Of a stretch of DNA of 17,344 nt, positions 7,366-14,834 are shown piece after piece. The translations under genes and the position numbers were made by a program. This DNA is from Gammaproteobacteria bacterium (GTDB lineage: Bacteria > Pseudomonadota > Gammaproteobacteria > Granulosicoccales > Granulosicoccaceae). The stretch is from positions 1 to 17,344 of the forward strand of contig JAHQVR010000265.1 of NCBI GenBank assembly GCA_019634245.1. The letters are read 5' to 3'. The notes under the pieces were generated by a model that had not been told where the DNA came from, ran no database searches, and was given only the letters and a program-made list of their open reading frames with translations. How positions within the stretch are numbered: the stretch's first letter is position 1; each line of letters begins with the position of its first letter.

Positions 7366-7571
7366 GATTCAGTGTGAGGTATGTGAGATTGGTTCAATAT
7401 TAATCCACAAAACCACAAAAAATAAATGTTAAATCAACACATATAAACACAAAACTCCATAATAATGTTGATTTAGTTGACAAGGAGCAACGAGCAACGC
7501 TTAACTAGCGATCTAAGACGAACTGACAGGCCGTCTTTAGCGTTCCATACAAAACAATTCGAGGTTGCACT
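7366..7571. promoter_or_regulatory. Divergent regulatory region between the DeoR regulator and importer genes
   Basis: This 206 bp gap holds several signals. A 10-bp inverted repeat has arms TAAATCAACA (7430-7439) and TGTTGATTTA (7466-7475) separated by 26 nt. The right arm runs into a second GTTGA (7476-7480), giving GTTGA repeated at 9-nt spacing. A perfect -35 hexamer TTGACA is at 7477-7482; its -10 is weak (CTTAAC at 17 nt spacing). CCACAAAA is repeated head to tail at 7405-7420 and GAGCAAC at 7485-7498. A GAGG ribosome site at 7561-7564 lies 7 nt before the binding-protein ATG. The arrangement suits repression by DNA looping or by blocking the -35, probably by the adjacent DeoR protein. 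Confidence 0.55.
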
Positions 7572-8528
7572 ATGACATCACATCGAACACTCAAACACCT
7601 TTTAATGACTGGGATCTGCGCCAGCACCCTCGGTTTTTCCAGCCTGGGGCTAAGCGCCGAATCTTCTGATCCAATCAAGCTCACGCTTCATGACTGGACG
7701 GGGCAGCTCGTCACCACCAACATCATGGCCGAAGTGTTAAAACGCGCAGGGTATAACGTTGAGTTGGTGCAGGCCGACTACATTGCACAATTTGCCGGGT
7801 TGAAAACGGGCGATCTTCATGTCGCCATGGAAATGTGGGAAACCACTGGCCGCGATGCGATGGACGAAGCCACTGCGACAGGTAAAGTCGAGAATATCGG
7901 CGAGACTGGTATGCAGGGAATAGAGGAGTGGTGGTATCCCTCCTATATGAAGGAGCGCTGTCCTGGCCTTCCAAACTGGGAGGCACTGAATGATTGCGCC
8001 GAAGAGTTTGCCACGCCGGAAACAGCACCGAAAGGTCGCTATGTGGGTGCACCGGTAACCTGGGGCGGCTTTGATGACGAGAGAGTCGAAGCACTAGAGC
8101 TCGACTATGAGGTCATTCATGCTGGTACCGATGCGGCGTTATTTGCTGAACTCGAATCGGCGTATCAAAGAAAAGCACCGATCTTGTTGTGGGTTTACGC
8201 TCCCCACTGGGCTCCTTCGAAATATGAGGGAGAGTGGGTGCAGTTTCCCGAATACTCAGCGGAGTGCTACAACGATCCATCTGCGGGGATTAATCAGGAT
8301 ATGGCCTATGACTGCGGTAAGCCAAGTGGACCGATATGGAAAGTTGCCTGGTCCGGGGTTAAGGACAAATGGCCCGGTGCGCACAGCGCAATTAAGAACT
8401 TTGAGCTCAACAATGACGAGATGGGTCAGATGATTACTGCGATTGACCTCGATGGTGCGGAACTCGATAGTGTAGTGGCCGACTGGTTGAAGGCCAACGA
8501 ATCAAGATGGAAAGCTTGGATTAATTAG
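7572..8528 (+). CDS. Glycine betaine/methylated-amine-type ABC transporter substrate-binding protein (OpuAC/ProX family)
   Basis: A 318-residue periplasmic binding protein of the OpuAC family. It has a classical signal peptide (cleavage expected after about Ala29, LGLSA) and opens the mature fold with LTLHDWTGQLVTTNI. It is rich in tryptophans (42, 89, 120, 121, 164, 207, 213), the residues that form cation-pi cages around quaternary ammonium groups in this family. Two close Cys pairs (130/142 and 232/248) could form disulfides in the periplasm. Likely ligands are glycine betaine, choline, TMAO or related methylated compounds; the TMAO-binding TmoX type is one possibility, but I cannot decide between them. 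The start is supported by GAGG 7 nt upstream. It is the first gene of the importer set, and a strong hairpin follows its stop. Confidence 0.92.
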   Translation: MTSHRTLKHLLMTGICASTLGFSSLGLSAESSDPIKLTLHDWTGQLVTTNIMAEVLKRAGYNVELVQADYIAQFAGLKTGDLHVAMEMWETTGRDAMDEATATGKVENIGETGMQGIEEWWYPSYMKERCPGLPNWEALNDCAEEFATPETAPKGRYVGAPVTWGGFDDERVEALELDYEVIHAGTDAALFAELESAYQRKAPILLWVYAPHWAPSKYEGEWVQFPEYSAECYNDPSAGINQDMAYDCGKPSGPIWKVAWSGVKDKWPGAHSAIKNFELNNDEMGQMITAIDLDGAELDSVVADWLKANESRWKAWIN

Positions 8529-8538
8529 GTCGGTGGGG

Positions 8539-8583
8539 GGAGCCACATGCTACGACGGTTTTGCCAACCGTCGTAGCGGCTCC
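8539..8583 (+). promoter_or_regulatory. Strong intercistronic hairpin between binding-protein and permease genes
   Basis: Starting 11 nt after the binding-protein stop, GCTACGACGGTT (8549-8560) and AACCGTCGTAGC (8566-8577) form a perfect 12-bp stem with a 5-nt loop. Below it, GGAGCC (8539-8544) pairs with GGCTCC (8578-8583), leaving a 4-nt bulge ACAT on the left. No T-run follows, so a simple intrinsic terminator is unlikely. By analogy with stem-loops after other binding-protein genes (for example malE), it may stop 3' exonucleases and raise binding-protein mRNA over permease mRNA (inference). Confidence 0.7.
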
Positions 8584-8620
8584 AGTTGTTCGGAGGAACC
8601 CTGATCTGAGCACGAGAGGA

Positions 8621-10600
8621 ATGGCGGCGAGAAAAACAGGTTTACGTTTGGGATGGGCCGCATTGATTGCGATCACATCGCTTATCATTGCTATCGGTAA
8701 ACCCGAGCTCAAATGGGCGTTTAAAGTTCCTAGGGATTGGCGTCTACCTTTGAAAAAGGAAATTTCCGCATTGATGGATTGGTTAATTAATACAGCGGAC
8801 TTGGGTCTCCTAACTTTCTACGAACTCACCCGCGGCATTTCCTGGATTCTGGAAATACCGTTAAATCTGGCAACGGGTATTTTTGCGACGGGTATTCTGC
8901 AGGGGGAAGGTTCAGCAGCCGTCCAGTTAACGCAGCCTGTCTCGTGGTTGGCCGTCATTGGTTTGGTGATGGCCATCGGTCACTATGCCAAAGGCTGGCG
9001 GCTTTCTTTGCTAGTTGGCGCGTGTTTTACCTACCTCGCAGTTTTTGGCCAATGGGAAAGCGCCATGTTAACCCTTTCTTCCATATTGATTGCTGCTCCC
9101 ATCGGTGTCGTAGTGGGCGCAGTTCTCGGTATTCTTGCCTACAAATGGCGCTGGTTTGAAAAAGCGATCACCCCGATTTTGGATTTAATGCAAACTGTTC
9201 CGGTATTCGCTTACCTGGTGCCGATTCTGTTTTTGTTTGGCTTTGGCCCGGTTGCAGCGATGATTGCCACGATCATTTACGCGATGCCTCCCATGGTACG
9301 AATATGTATTTTGTCTCTCAAGCAAGTCCCGGTGGAGTTGTCAGAGGCAGGTGCGATGTCCGGTTGCACTTCTTTCCAGCAGCTGCGAAAGGTATTGCTG
9401 CCGTCGGCACTGCCTTCACTAATGATCGGTGTGAATCAGGTCATCATGCTTTCATTGAACATGGTAATCATTGCCTCGATGATTGGCGCTGGTGGGCTAG
9501 GATACGATGTTCTCTCTGCCTTGCGACGTCTGGATATCGGAGGGGGGATCGAATCCGGTGTGGCAATAGTTGTGTTAGCGATCGCCTTGGATCGATTGAG
9601 TCAAGCCCTGGCTGAACGATCGGAACGGATTTCCTCTGATGCTTCCCAAAAAGGATGGGTACAGCGCCACCCCTACACCACTGCTGCTATTGTCATGTTG
9701 ATCACGATTAGTCTCGGTGCCACTGTGATTGGGTGGTTGCAGGCATACCCCGAGAGTATGGTGATTACTACCGGTGATTTCTGGAGCAATTTGGTCAAGC
9801 ATATCAACGTCAATTATTTTGACCAGATCGAAACGGTAAAAGTGTTTATTCTGCTGAATATTCTGCTGCCAGTAAAACGCTTTCTGCTGATGTTGCCCTG
9901 GCCGATGGTGGTGCTAGGTGTTGCGCTTCTGGGCTACCAACTGGGCGGCGTAAGGCTGGCAGCGCTTACCTTCTGTCTGATGTTGTTTTGCGCTTTAGTA
10001 GGATTGTGGGACAAGACTATGATCACGGTCTACTTGTGCGGGATCTCTGTTTTGTTTGCCGGTTTGATCGGCATTCCTTTGGGAATCATCGGAGCAGAAC
10101 ACAAAACCGTTGGTGGATTTCTCGAAACGATCATTGATACTTTGCAAACACTTCCTTCGTTTGTCTATTTGATGCCTGTTGTGATGCTATTTCGTGTTGG
10201 TGATTTTGCCGCCATGATTGCGGTGGTAGCTTATTCGGTTGCCCCCGCGATCCGATATACGTTGCACGGTATTCGGCAAGTTGATCCTCAACTGGTGGAA
10301 GCAGGGGTGGCATCCGGTTGCACACGTTGGCAACTATTGACCAAAATAAAATTAAAACTGGCGATGCCTGAAATTATGTTAGGCATAAACCAAACAGTGA
10401 TGTTAGCGCTCTCGATGTTGGTGATTACTGCTCTTGTCGGCACACGCGAACTCGGTCAAGAGGTCTATATTGCGCTCACCAAGGCGGATACAGGAAGAGG
10501 TATTGTGGCAGGCCTCTGCGTTGCGTTTCTGGCGATTACCACAGATCGATTGATTCATGCGGGTGTTGCCAAATCGCGTGTTCGACTGGGTTTGAGTTAA
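8621..10600 (+). CDS. Fused, internally duplicated ABC transporter permease (ProW/OpuAB type)
   Basis: An inner-membrane permease of about 660 residues with two BPD_transp_1 domains in one chain; a usual ProW is about half this size. The duplication is plain: DLMQTVPVFAYLVPILFLFG in the first half matches DTLQTLPSFVYLMPVVMLFR in the second. Each is followed by an EAA loop (EAGAMSGCT at about 9344, EAGVASGCT at about 10298) that contacts the ATPase. The second loop has lost the usual LP after the loop helix (KIKLKLAMP versus KVLLPSALP). The start is uncertain. ATG 8621 is used here, but its adjoining AGGA is too close. An in-frame CTG at 8606 has GGAGGA at ideal 8 nt spacing. A TTG at 8561 lies inside the hairpin loop. 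It works with the preceding binding protein; no ATPase gene is present in the window. Confidence 0.9.
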   Translation: MAARKTGLRLGWAALIAITSLIIAIGKPELKWAFKVPRDWRLPLKKEISALMDWLINTADLGLLTFYELTRGISWILEIPLNLATGIFATGILQGEGSAAVQLTQPVSWLAVIGLVMAIGHYAKGWRLSLLVGACFTYLAVFGQWESAMLTLSSILIAAPIGVVVGAVLGILAYKWRWFEKAITPILDLMQTVPVFAYLVPILFLFGFGPVAAMIATIIYAMPPMVRICILSLKQVPVELSEAGAMSGCTSFQQLRKVLLPSALPSLMIGVNQVIMLSLNMVIIASMIGAGGLGYDVLSALRRLDIGGGIESGVAIVVLAIALDRLSQALAERSERISSDASQKGWVQRHPYTTAAIVMLITISLGATVIGWLQAYPESMVITTGDFWSNLVKHINVNYFDQIETVKVFILLNILLPVKRFLLMLPWPMVVLGVALLGYQLGGVRLAALTFCLMLFCALVGLWDKTMITVYLCGISVLFAGLIGIPLGIIGAEHKTVGGFLETIIDTLQTLPSFVYLMPVVMLFRVGDFAAMIAVVAYSVAPAIRYTLHGIRQVDPQLVEAGVASGCTRWQLLTKIKLKLAMPEIMLGINQTVMLALSMLVITALVGTRELGQEVYIALTKADTGRGIVAGLCVAFLAITTDRLIHAGVAKSRVRLGLS

Positions 10601-10609
10601 ATTTTTTCG

Positions 10610-13030
10610 ATGACAACAGATATTCCAAATAAGACTGAAGTGATTGTAGTTGGCGGTGGCATCATTGGATGCTCCACCGCCTACCATCTTGCCCGTGATC
10701 ACAATATGGAAGTATTACTACTTGAACGTGGATCGCTGACTTGCGGTACCACTTTTCACGCTGCAGGGTTAGTCGGTCAACTGCGTTCCAGCGCATCAAT
10801 TACCCGATTGCTTAAATATAGTGTAGAACTTTACAACACGTTGGAAGAAGAAACCGGTCTTGCGACGGGTTGGAAGCAAAATGGCGGCTTGCGATTAGCA
10901 AACAATCAGGAACGGTGGACTGAAATACGTCGTCAAGCAACTACAGCACGATCGTTTGGTTTGGAAATGCATTTACTGAATCCAAAGGAAGCGCTGGACG
11001 TTTGGCCGCTCATGGATGAAAGCGATCTCGTGGGTGCCGCCTTGATTCCCTCCGATGGTCAGGCCAATCCGAGTGATATTACTCGCTCACTGGCAAAGGG
11101 CGCGCGTATGCATGGCGCCAGAATCTTCGAGAATATCAGTGTCAAAGAGGTGATGACCAAAGATGGACGGGTGGTGGGCGTTTCCACTGATAAAGGGCTC
11201 ATCCATTGCGAAAAGGTGGTGAATTGCGCAGGGCAATGGAGCAAGGCCCTGGGTTTAACGAGTGGCGTTAACATCCCTCTACAATCAATGCAGCATCAAT
11301 ACATCGTGACGGAAGCGATGGCAGGTGTGGAGAGCGAACTTCCTACACTACGTGACCCCGATAGACTGGTCTATTTTAAAGAAGAGGTAGGCGGGCTTGT
11401 CATGGGGGGCTACGAACCGAATCCCAAGCCCTGGGATGTTTCCCCTATACCAGACGGCTTTCAGTTTTCTTTACTTGATGAAGACTGGCTTCATTTTGAG
11501 CAGTTGATGACACAAGCAATTGTTCGCGTGCCAGCGATGAAAACAGCAGGGGTCAAAACGCTGATTAACGGCCCGGAATCGTTTACCAGTGACGGCAATT
11601 TTATTCTGGGTGAAGCTCCGGAGGTGGAGAACTACTTTGTTGGCACTGGCTTTAACGCGTTCGGTATCGCGTCTGCAGGTGGAGCAGGGTATGCCCTCGC
11701 AGACTGGGTGAAAAATGGTGAGCAGCCGATGGACCTATGGGCCGCTGATATCAGACGATTTTCTGCGCTTCATCGCGATCAGAAATGGGTACGTAAGAGA
11801 ACCATTGAAGCCTGTTCTAGACATTATGCCATGGCGTGGCCGAACGAAGAGTATGAAAGTGCGCGGCCCGTTTACACTTCCCCGCTATATCAACGTTTAA
11901 AAGATCGCAACGCTTGCTTCGGTTCCAAGCTCGGGTGGGAGCGGCCAAACTGGTTTGCACCCGACGGTGTTCAACCGGTAGATACCTTTTCCTTCCAGCG
12001 GGCGAACTGGTTTGAGTATGTGGGAAATGAGCATAAAGCCTGTCGAGAAGGCGTCGCTTTGTTCGACCAAAGTTCGTTCTCCAAGTTTGAATTGCGGGGA
12101 AAGGATGCTGCGAAAGCGCTGGAATGGATCTGTGCCAATCGAGTGGGTCGAAATGTGGGGAAGGTGGTCTACACCCAATTGCTTAACTCAAGAGGCGGGA
12201 TAGAATGTGATTTGACCGTCTCGCGCATTGCAGAAGATCGCTTCTATATCGTGACAGGTACCGGGTTTCGTACCCATGACTATGCCTGGATAGATAGAAA
12301 CCTGCCTACTGGAAGTGCCGTTCGTCTTCTTGACGTCACCGAAGACTGGGCGACCTTGTCGTTGATGGGACCAAGAGCCAGAGATGTGCTGTCTAAAGTA
12401 ACAGAATCAAATTTGCAATCCGAATTTTTTCCTTTTGCCACAGTACAGGAAATTCAATTGGCAGGAGTGCAGGTGCGGGCTGTTCGTATTACTTATATGG
12501 GGGAGCTTGGCTGGGAGCTTCATATTCCTCAGCAGGAGGTTGGTACTGTCTACGATGCTTTGATGGATGCTGGGGATGAATTCGACGTTCAGAATGCAGG
12601 TTACCGTGCCATCGAAAGTTTGCGCTTGGAAAAAGGATATCGTGCTTGGAGTTCAGATATCACACCGAACGATAACCCATTCGAAGCCGGGCTTGGTTGG
12701 GCGGTAAAGCTCGATACAGACATTTCTTTTTTGGGGAGAGAAGCTTGTGAGCAGGTAAAAGAGGGGCGGCTGGCGAAGAAGCTATGCTGTTTTAGTGTCG
12801 AAGGGGTGGATACTGTGCTGCATGGTCGAGAAACTCTTTTTCGGAATGGTATTGCTGTGGGCTATGTGACTTCCGCGGGCTGGGGATACACAGTGCAGAA
12901 AAATATCGCTTATGGGTACGTGAAAAATCCCGATGGTATTGACGAGAATTTTCTGAAAGAAGGCAGCTACGAATTGGAAGTTGCCTGTGAACGTGTTCCC
13001 GCGACACTCGAACTTGCACCGTTAATCTAA
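10610..13030 (+). CDS. FAD-dependent oxidoreductase with GcvT domain (dimethylglycine/sarcosine dehydrogenase-like)
   Basis: An 806-residue enzyme with the DMGDH/SarDH architecture. The DAO-type FAD domain covers about 10-370, with VVGGGIIGCSTAYHLA (14-29), Glu39, and His50 in GTTFHAAGL, the position of the covalently flavinylated His in mammalian DMGDH and SarDH. A bridging FAO_M segment lies at about 372-426. A GCV_T domain follows (NSRGGIECDLTV and the GYRAIESLRLEKGYRAW segment typical of folate-binding T-protein folds), then a GCV_T_C barrel at the end. It should oxidatively remove an N-methyl group and may pass the carbon to tetrahydrofolate. It starts 9 bp after the permease stop, so it is almost surely in the importer operon. 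Electrons probably go to ETF. The exact substrate (dimethylglycine, sarcosine or other N-methyl compound) is not determined. Confidence 0.9.
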   Translation: MTTDIPNKTEVIVVGGGIIGCSTAYHLARDHNMEVLLLERGSLTCGTTFHAAGLVGQLRSSASITRLLKYSVELYNTLEEETGLATGWKQNGGLRLANNQERWTEIRRQATTARSFGLEMHLLNPKEALDVWPLMDESDLVGAALIPSDGQANPSDITRSLAKGARMHGARIFENISVKEVMTKDGRVVGVSTDKGLIHCEKVVNCAGQWSKALGLTSGVNIPLQSMQHQYIVTEAMAGVESELPTLRDPDRLVYFKEEVGGLVMGGYEPNPKPWDVSPIPDGFQFSLLDEDWLHFEQLMTQAIVRVPAMKTAGVKTLINGPESFTSDGNFILGEAPEVENYFVGTGFNAFGIASAGGAGYALADWVKNGEQPMDLWAADIRRFSALHRDQKWVRKRTIEACSRHYAMAWPNEEYESARPVYTSPLYQRLKDRNACFGSKLGWERPNWFAPDGVQPVDTFSFQRANWFEYVGNEHKACREGVALFDQSSFSKFELRGKDAAKALEWICANRVGRNVGKVVYTQLLNSRGGIECDLTVSRIAEDRFYIVTGTGFRTHDYAWIDRNLPTGSAVRLLDVTEDWATLSLMGPRARDVLSKVTESNLQSEFFPFATVQEIQLAGVQVRAVRITYMGELGWELHIPQQEVGTVYDALMDAGDEFDVQNAGYRAIESLRLEKGYRAWSSDITPNDNPFEAGLGWAVKLDTDISFLGREACEQVKEGRLAKKLCCFSVEGVDTVLHGRETLFRNGIAVGYVTSAGWGYTVQKNIAYGYVKNPDGIDENFLKEGSYELEVACERVPATLELAPLI

Positions 13031-13057
13031 AAACGATATCTGAATCATACCTATCAG

Positions 13058-13324
13058 ATGACCGAAACAGAATTTCGAAAAAGCGCCCAAGAACGTGGTT
13101 TTTCCGATCCGACTGTAAAAGAGTGGCCCTCTCTGTTTAGTGACCAAGTGCACACCCATGAAAGAGATGTCTACCTGCTCGTGATCAAGGGTAGGCTTTC
13201 AATCACTATCGCTGAAGAAACAACTGACTACTTCGAAGGTGACTGCTGTCACTTGAAAGCGGAAACGCCGCATTTCGAGCAGACAGGGAGTCAGGGTGCG
13301 ACGACTTTGATTGCCCTAAAATAA
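13058..13324 (+). CDS. Small single-domain cupin protein
   Basis: An 88-residue protein folding as one small beta-barrel cupin. The first motif is VHTHERDVYLLVIKGRLSI (His32, His34, then Glu35 or Asp37 as further candidate ligands). The second is YFEGDCCHLKAETPHFEQ with His72. The spacing after HTH departs from the textbook HxH(x)3-4E pattern, so metal binding is likely but not certain. It lies 27 bp after the dehydrogenase on the same strand and is probably the last gene of the importer operon. Small cupins in such places act as metal-dependent enzymes on small substrates or as sensors; no function is assigned. Confidence 0.75.
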   Translation: MTETEFRKSAQERGFSDPTVKEWPSLFSDQVHTHERDVYLLVIKGRLSITIAEETTDYFEGDCCHLKAETPHFEQTGSQGATTLIALK

Positions 13325-13475
13325 CGGAGGTTACTGTCTTATTCTGGTCGTTAACTAGTGTCACCCATTTGCGTCAGAAACGTTTTCTCATAGTGTAAAC
13401 TGGACTTCCTAAGACAATTTCTGTTTGTTAGAAATAAGATGAGCCTGTTTTGACGCGATGTTTATTGTGTAATCG
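13325..13475 (+). promoter_or_regulatory. Intergenic region after the cupin gene
   Basis: This 151 bp gap separates the cupin from the alpha/beta hydrolase. It contains ATTTCT-N7-AGAAAT (13417-13435), a 6-bp stem that could be a weak terminator or an operator, and a near-palindrome around AGAAACGTTTTCT. I found no convincing -35/-10 pair and no ribosome site for the hydrolase, so whether the hydrolase has its own promoter is open. Confidence 0.3.
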
Positions 13476-14294
13476 ATGAGTTGGGTACTGGATCAAACTG
13501 TTGAAACACAGGCGGGACTTGTTGCTGCCGGTACCGCGGGTAACGGCCCGCCAATGGTGCTGGCACATGGTTGGCCCTGGTCTTCCTTTTCTTGGCATCG
13601 AGTTATTCCGTTACTGACAGAAGACTTCACCGTCTATTGGTATGACATGCCGGGTTATGGGCAGTCTCAAAAGCATCGGGACCAACGCACTTCGCTAGAT
13701 ATTCAAGGGCAGGTTTTTTCTGAAATGCTATCGCATTGGGGGCTGGATCATCCCGCTGTCGTTGCCCATGACTTCGGTGGTGCAACCACACTGCGCGCGC
13801 ATTTGTTACATGGCAGTGAATTTAGCCGATACCTGCTAATGAATGTGGTGGCGATGAGCCCCTGGGGATCTACATTTTTTGATCATGTCGGGCGGCATGT
13901 TGAGGCGTTTATGGGGTTGCCTCCCCATATTCATCAGGCGGTGGTGACGTCGTACATTCAAGGTGCACTAATCAGTGAAATCGATCCAGACGATCTGAAT
14001 CGCCTCATCTCTCCATGGTTGTCGGATGTCGGTAAAGATAGTTTTTATAATCAGTTTGCCCAAGCGGACGAAAAATATACAGCTGAAGTGGAGCCCCGGT
14101 TTGGCCAAGTGCGATGTCCAACCCAAATTGTTTGGGGTGAAGAGGATCCTTGGATTCCGCTGGAGCGTGGAAAGGCATTACACGCTTGTATGCCTAACGC
14201 CGATTTTAAAACGCTTGCAGGCTTAGGGCACCTTCCCCAGTTAGAGTCTGCTGCGCGGGTGGCAGACAGTATTCTGAATTTCTTCAAGAATTAG
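13476..14294 (+). CDS. Alpha/beta hydrolase with Asp nucleophile (haloalkane dehalogenase/epoxide hydrolase-like)
   Basis: A 272-residue alpha/beta-fold hydrolase. The oxyanion motif is HGWP (residues 31-34). The nucleophile elbow is AHDFGG with Asp99, placing it with haloalkane dehalogenases, haloacetate dehalogenases and epoxide hydrolases rather than Ser-esterases. The acid is likely Asp224 in GEEDPWIPL and the base His252 in GLGHLPQLE. The cap region spans about residues 130-200. HGWP is typical of epoxide hydrolases. The residue after the nucleophile is Phe rather than the Trp of haloalkane dehalogenases or the Arg of fluoroacetate dehalogenase. Substrate is therefore open, and the enzyme should attack its substrate through a covalent ester on Asp99. 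No signal peptide; cytoplasmic. It faces the thioredoxin gene tail-to-tail. Confidence 0.87.
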   Translation: MSWVLDQTVETQAGLVAAGTAGNGPPMVLAHGWPWSSFSWHRVIPLLTEDFTVYWYDMPGYGQSQKHRDQRTSLDIQGQVFSEMLSHWGLDHPAVVAHDFGGATTLRAHLLHGSEFSRYLLMNVVAMSPWGSTFFDHVGRHVEAFMGLPPHIHQAVVTSYIQGALISEIDPDDLNRLISPWLSDVGKDSFYNQFAQADEKYTAEVEPRFGQVRCPTQIVWGEEDPWIPLERGKALHACMPNADFKTLAGLGHLPQLESAARVADSILNFFKN

Positions 14295-14363
14295 TCAACG
14301 AATGTCGCAGTAGCTGAATTGTTCAGTTCGAAAGATGTCGATCTTTGATGTTGACCTTTGGTA
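14295..14363. terminator. Hairpin cluster in the convergent gap between hydrolase and thioredoxin genes
   Basis: Two adjacent stem-loops occupy this 69 bp gap: AGCTGAA-TTG-TTCAGTT (14312-14328, seven pairs including one G-U) and AAAGAT-GTCG-ATCTTT (14331-14346, six pairs). A third weaker one, GTTGA...TCAAC, reaches into the thioredoxin 3' end. None has a clear flanking T-run, so a bidirectional termination role is only plausible from position. Confidence 0.35.
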
Positions 14364-14813
14364 TCAACGTTTATGCTGTTGGACCCAGTCGGTTAGCTGT
14401 TGCACATTCATTGCACCGGAGATACGGCTGACTTCCACTCCACCTTTAAATAATGCCAAAGTGGGAATGGACCGTATATTAAATTTAATTCCAGCCTGTT
14501 GCTGTTCTTCTGTATTCAGTTTCAAGCATCGAATGACAGCTGCTTGGGTGGCTGCGTAACGCTCAAAGGTGGGTGCAAATGACTTGCAAGGCCCACACCA
14601 AGGCGCCCAGAAATCAACCAGCACAGGTAGCGCCGAATGCAGGATGTGTTTCTCCAAAACCGACAACGTGACGACAATAGGGGCTTTGGCAATCAGATGT
14701 GCACTGCACTTTCCACACTTGGCATCTTCGATGGGGCGTGACGCGTGGAATTGATTTATTGAAGCACATTGCGGGCAAACCAGCTTAATCTTCTCGGTGG
14801 TTGATGTGTTCAT
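14364..14813 (-). CDS. trxC: Thioredoxin 2 (zinc-ribbon thioredoxin)
   Basis: A 149-residue cytoplasmic thiol-disulfide oxidoreductase. The extra N-terminal zinc ribbon that marks TrxC is present as CPQC (13-16) and CGKC (33-36). The thioredoxin fold follows with the active site WAPWCGPC (Cys73, Cys76) and the cis-Pro loop SIPTLALF. Length matches TrxC. In enterobacteria trxC is induced by oxidative stress through OxyR; no OxyR site was recognised here. It lies 21 bp downstream of the GST gene on the same strand, so the two are probably co-transcribed, suggesting a shared role in thiol stress. Confidence 0.93.
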   Translation of the reverse strand: MNTSTTEKIKLVCPQCASINQFHASRPIEDAKCGKCSAHLIAKAPIVVTLSVLEKHILHSALPVLVDFWAPWCGPCKSFAPTFERYAATQAAVIRCLKLNTEEQQQAGIKFNIRSIPTLALFKGGVEVSRISGAMNVQQLTDWVQQHKR

Positions 14814-14834
14814 CGCTAAATGGATTGCTGCTGC

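Noticed and set aside
7723..8094. Antisense open frame inside the substrate-binding protein gene
   Set aside because: It has no ribosome site or domain and overlaps a clearly coding gene; a shadow.
8539..8583. Reading the strong hairpin as an intrinsic terminator
   Set aside because: No T-run follows on either strand, and a co-directional functional partner gene follows directly.
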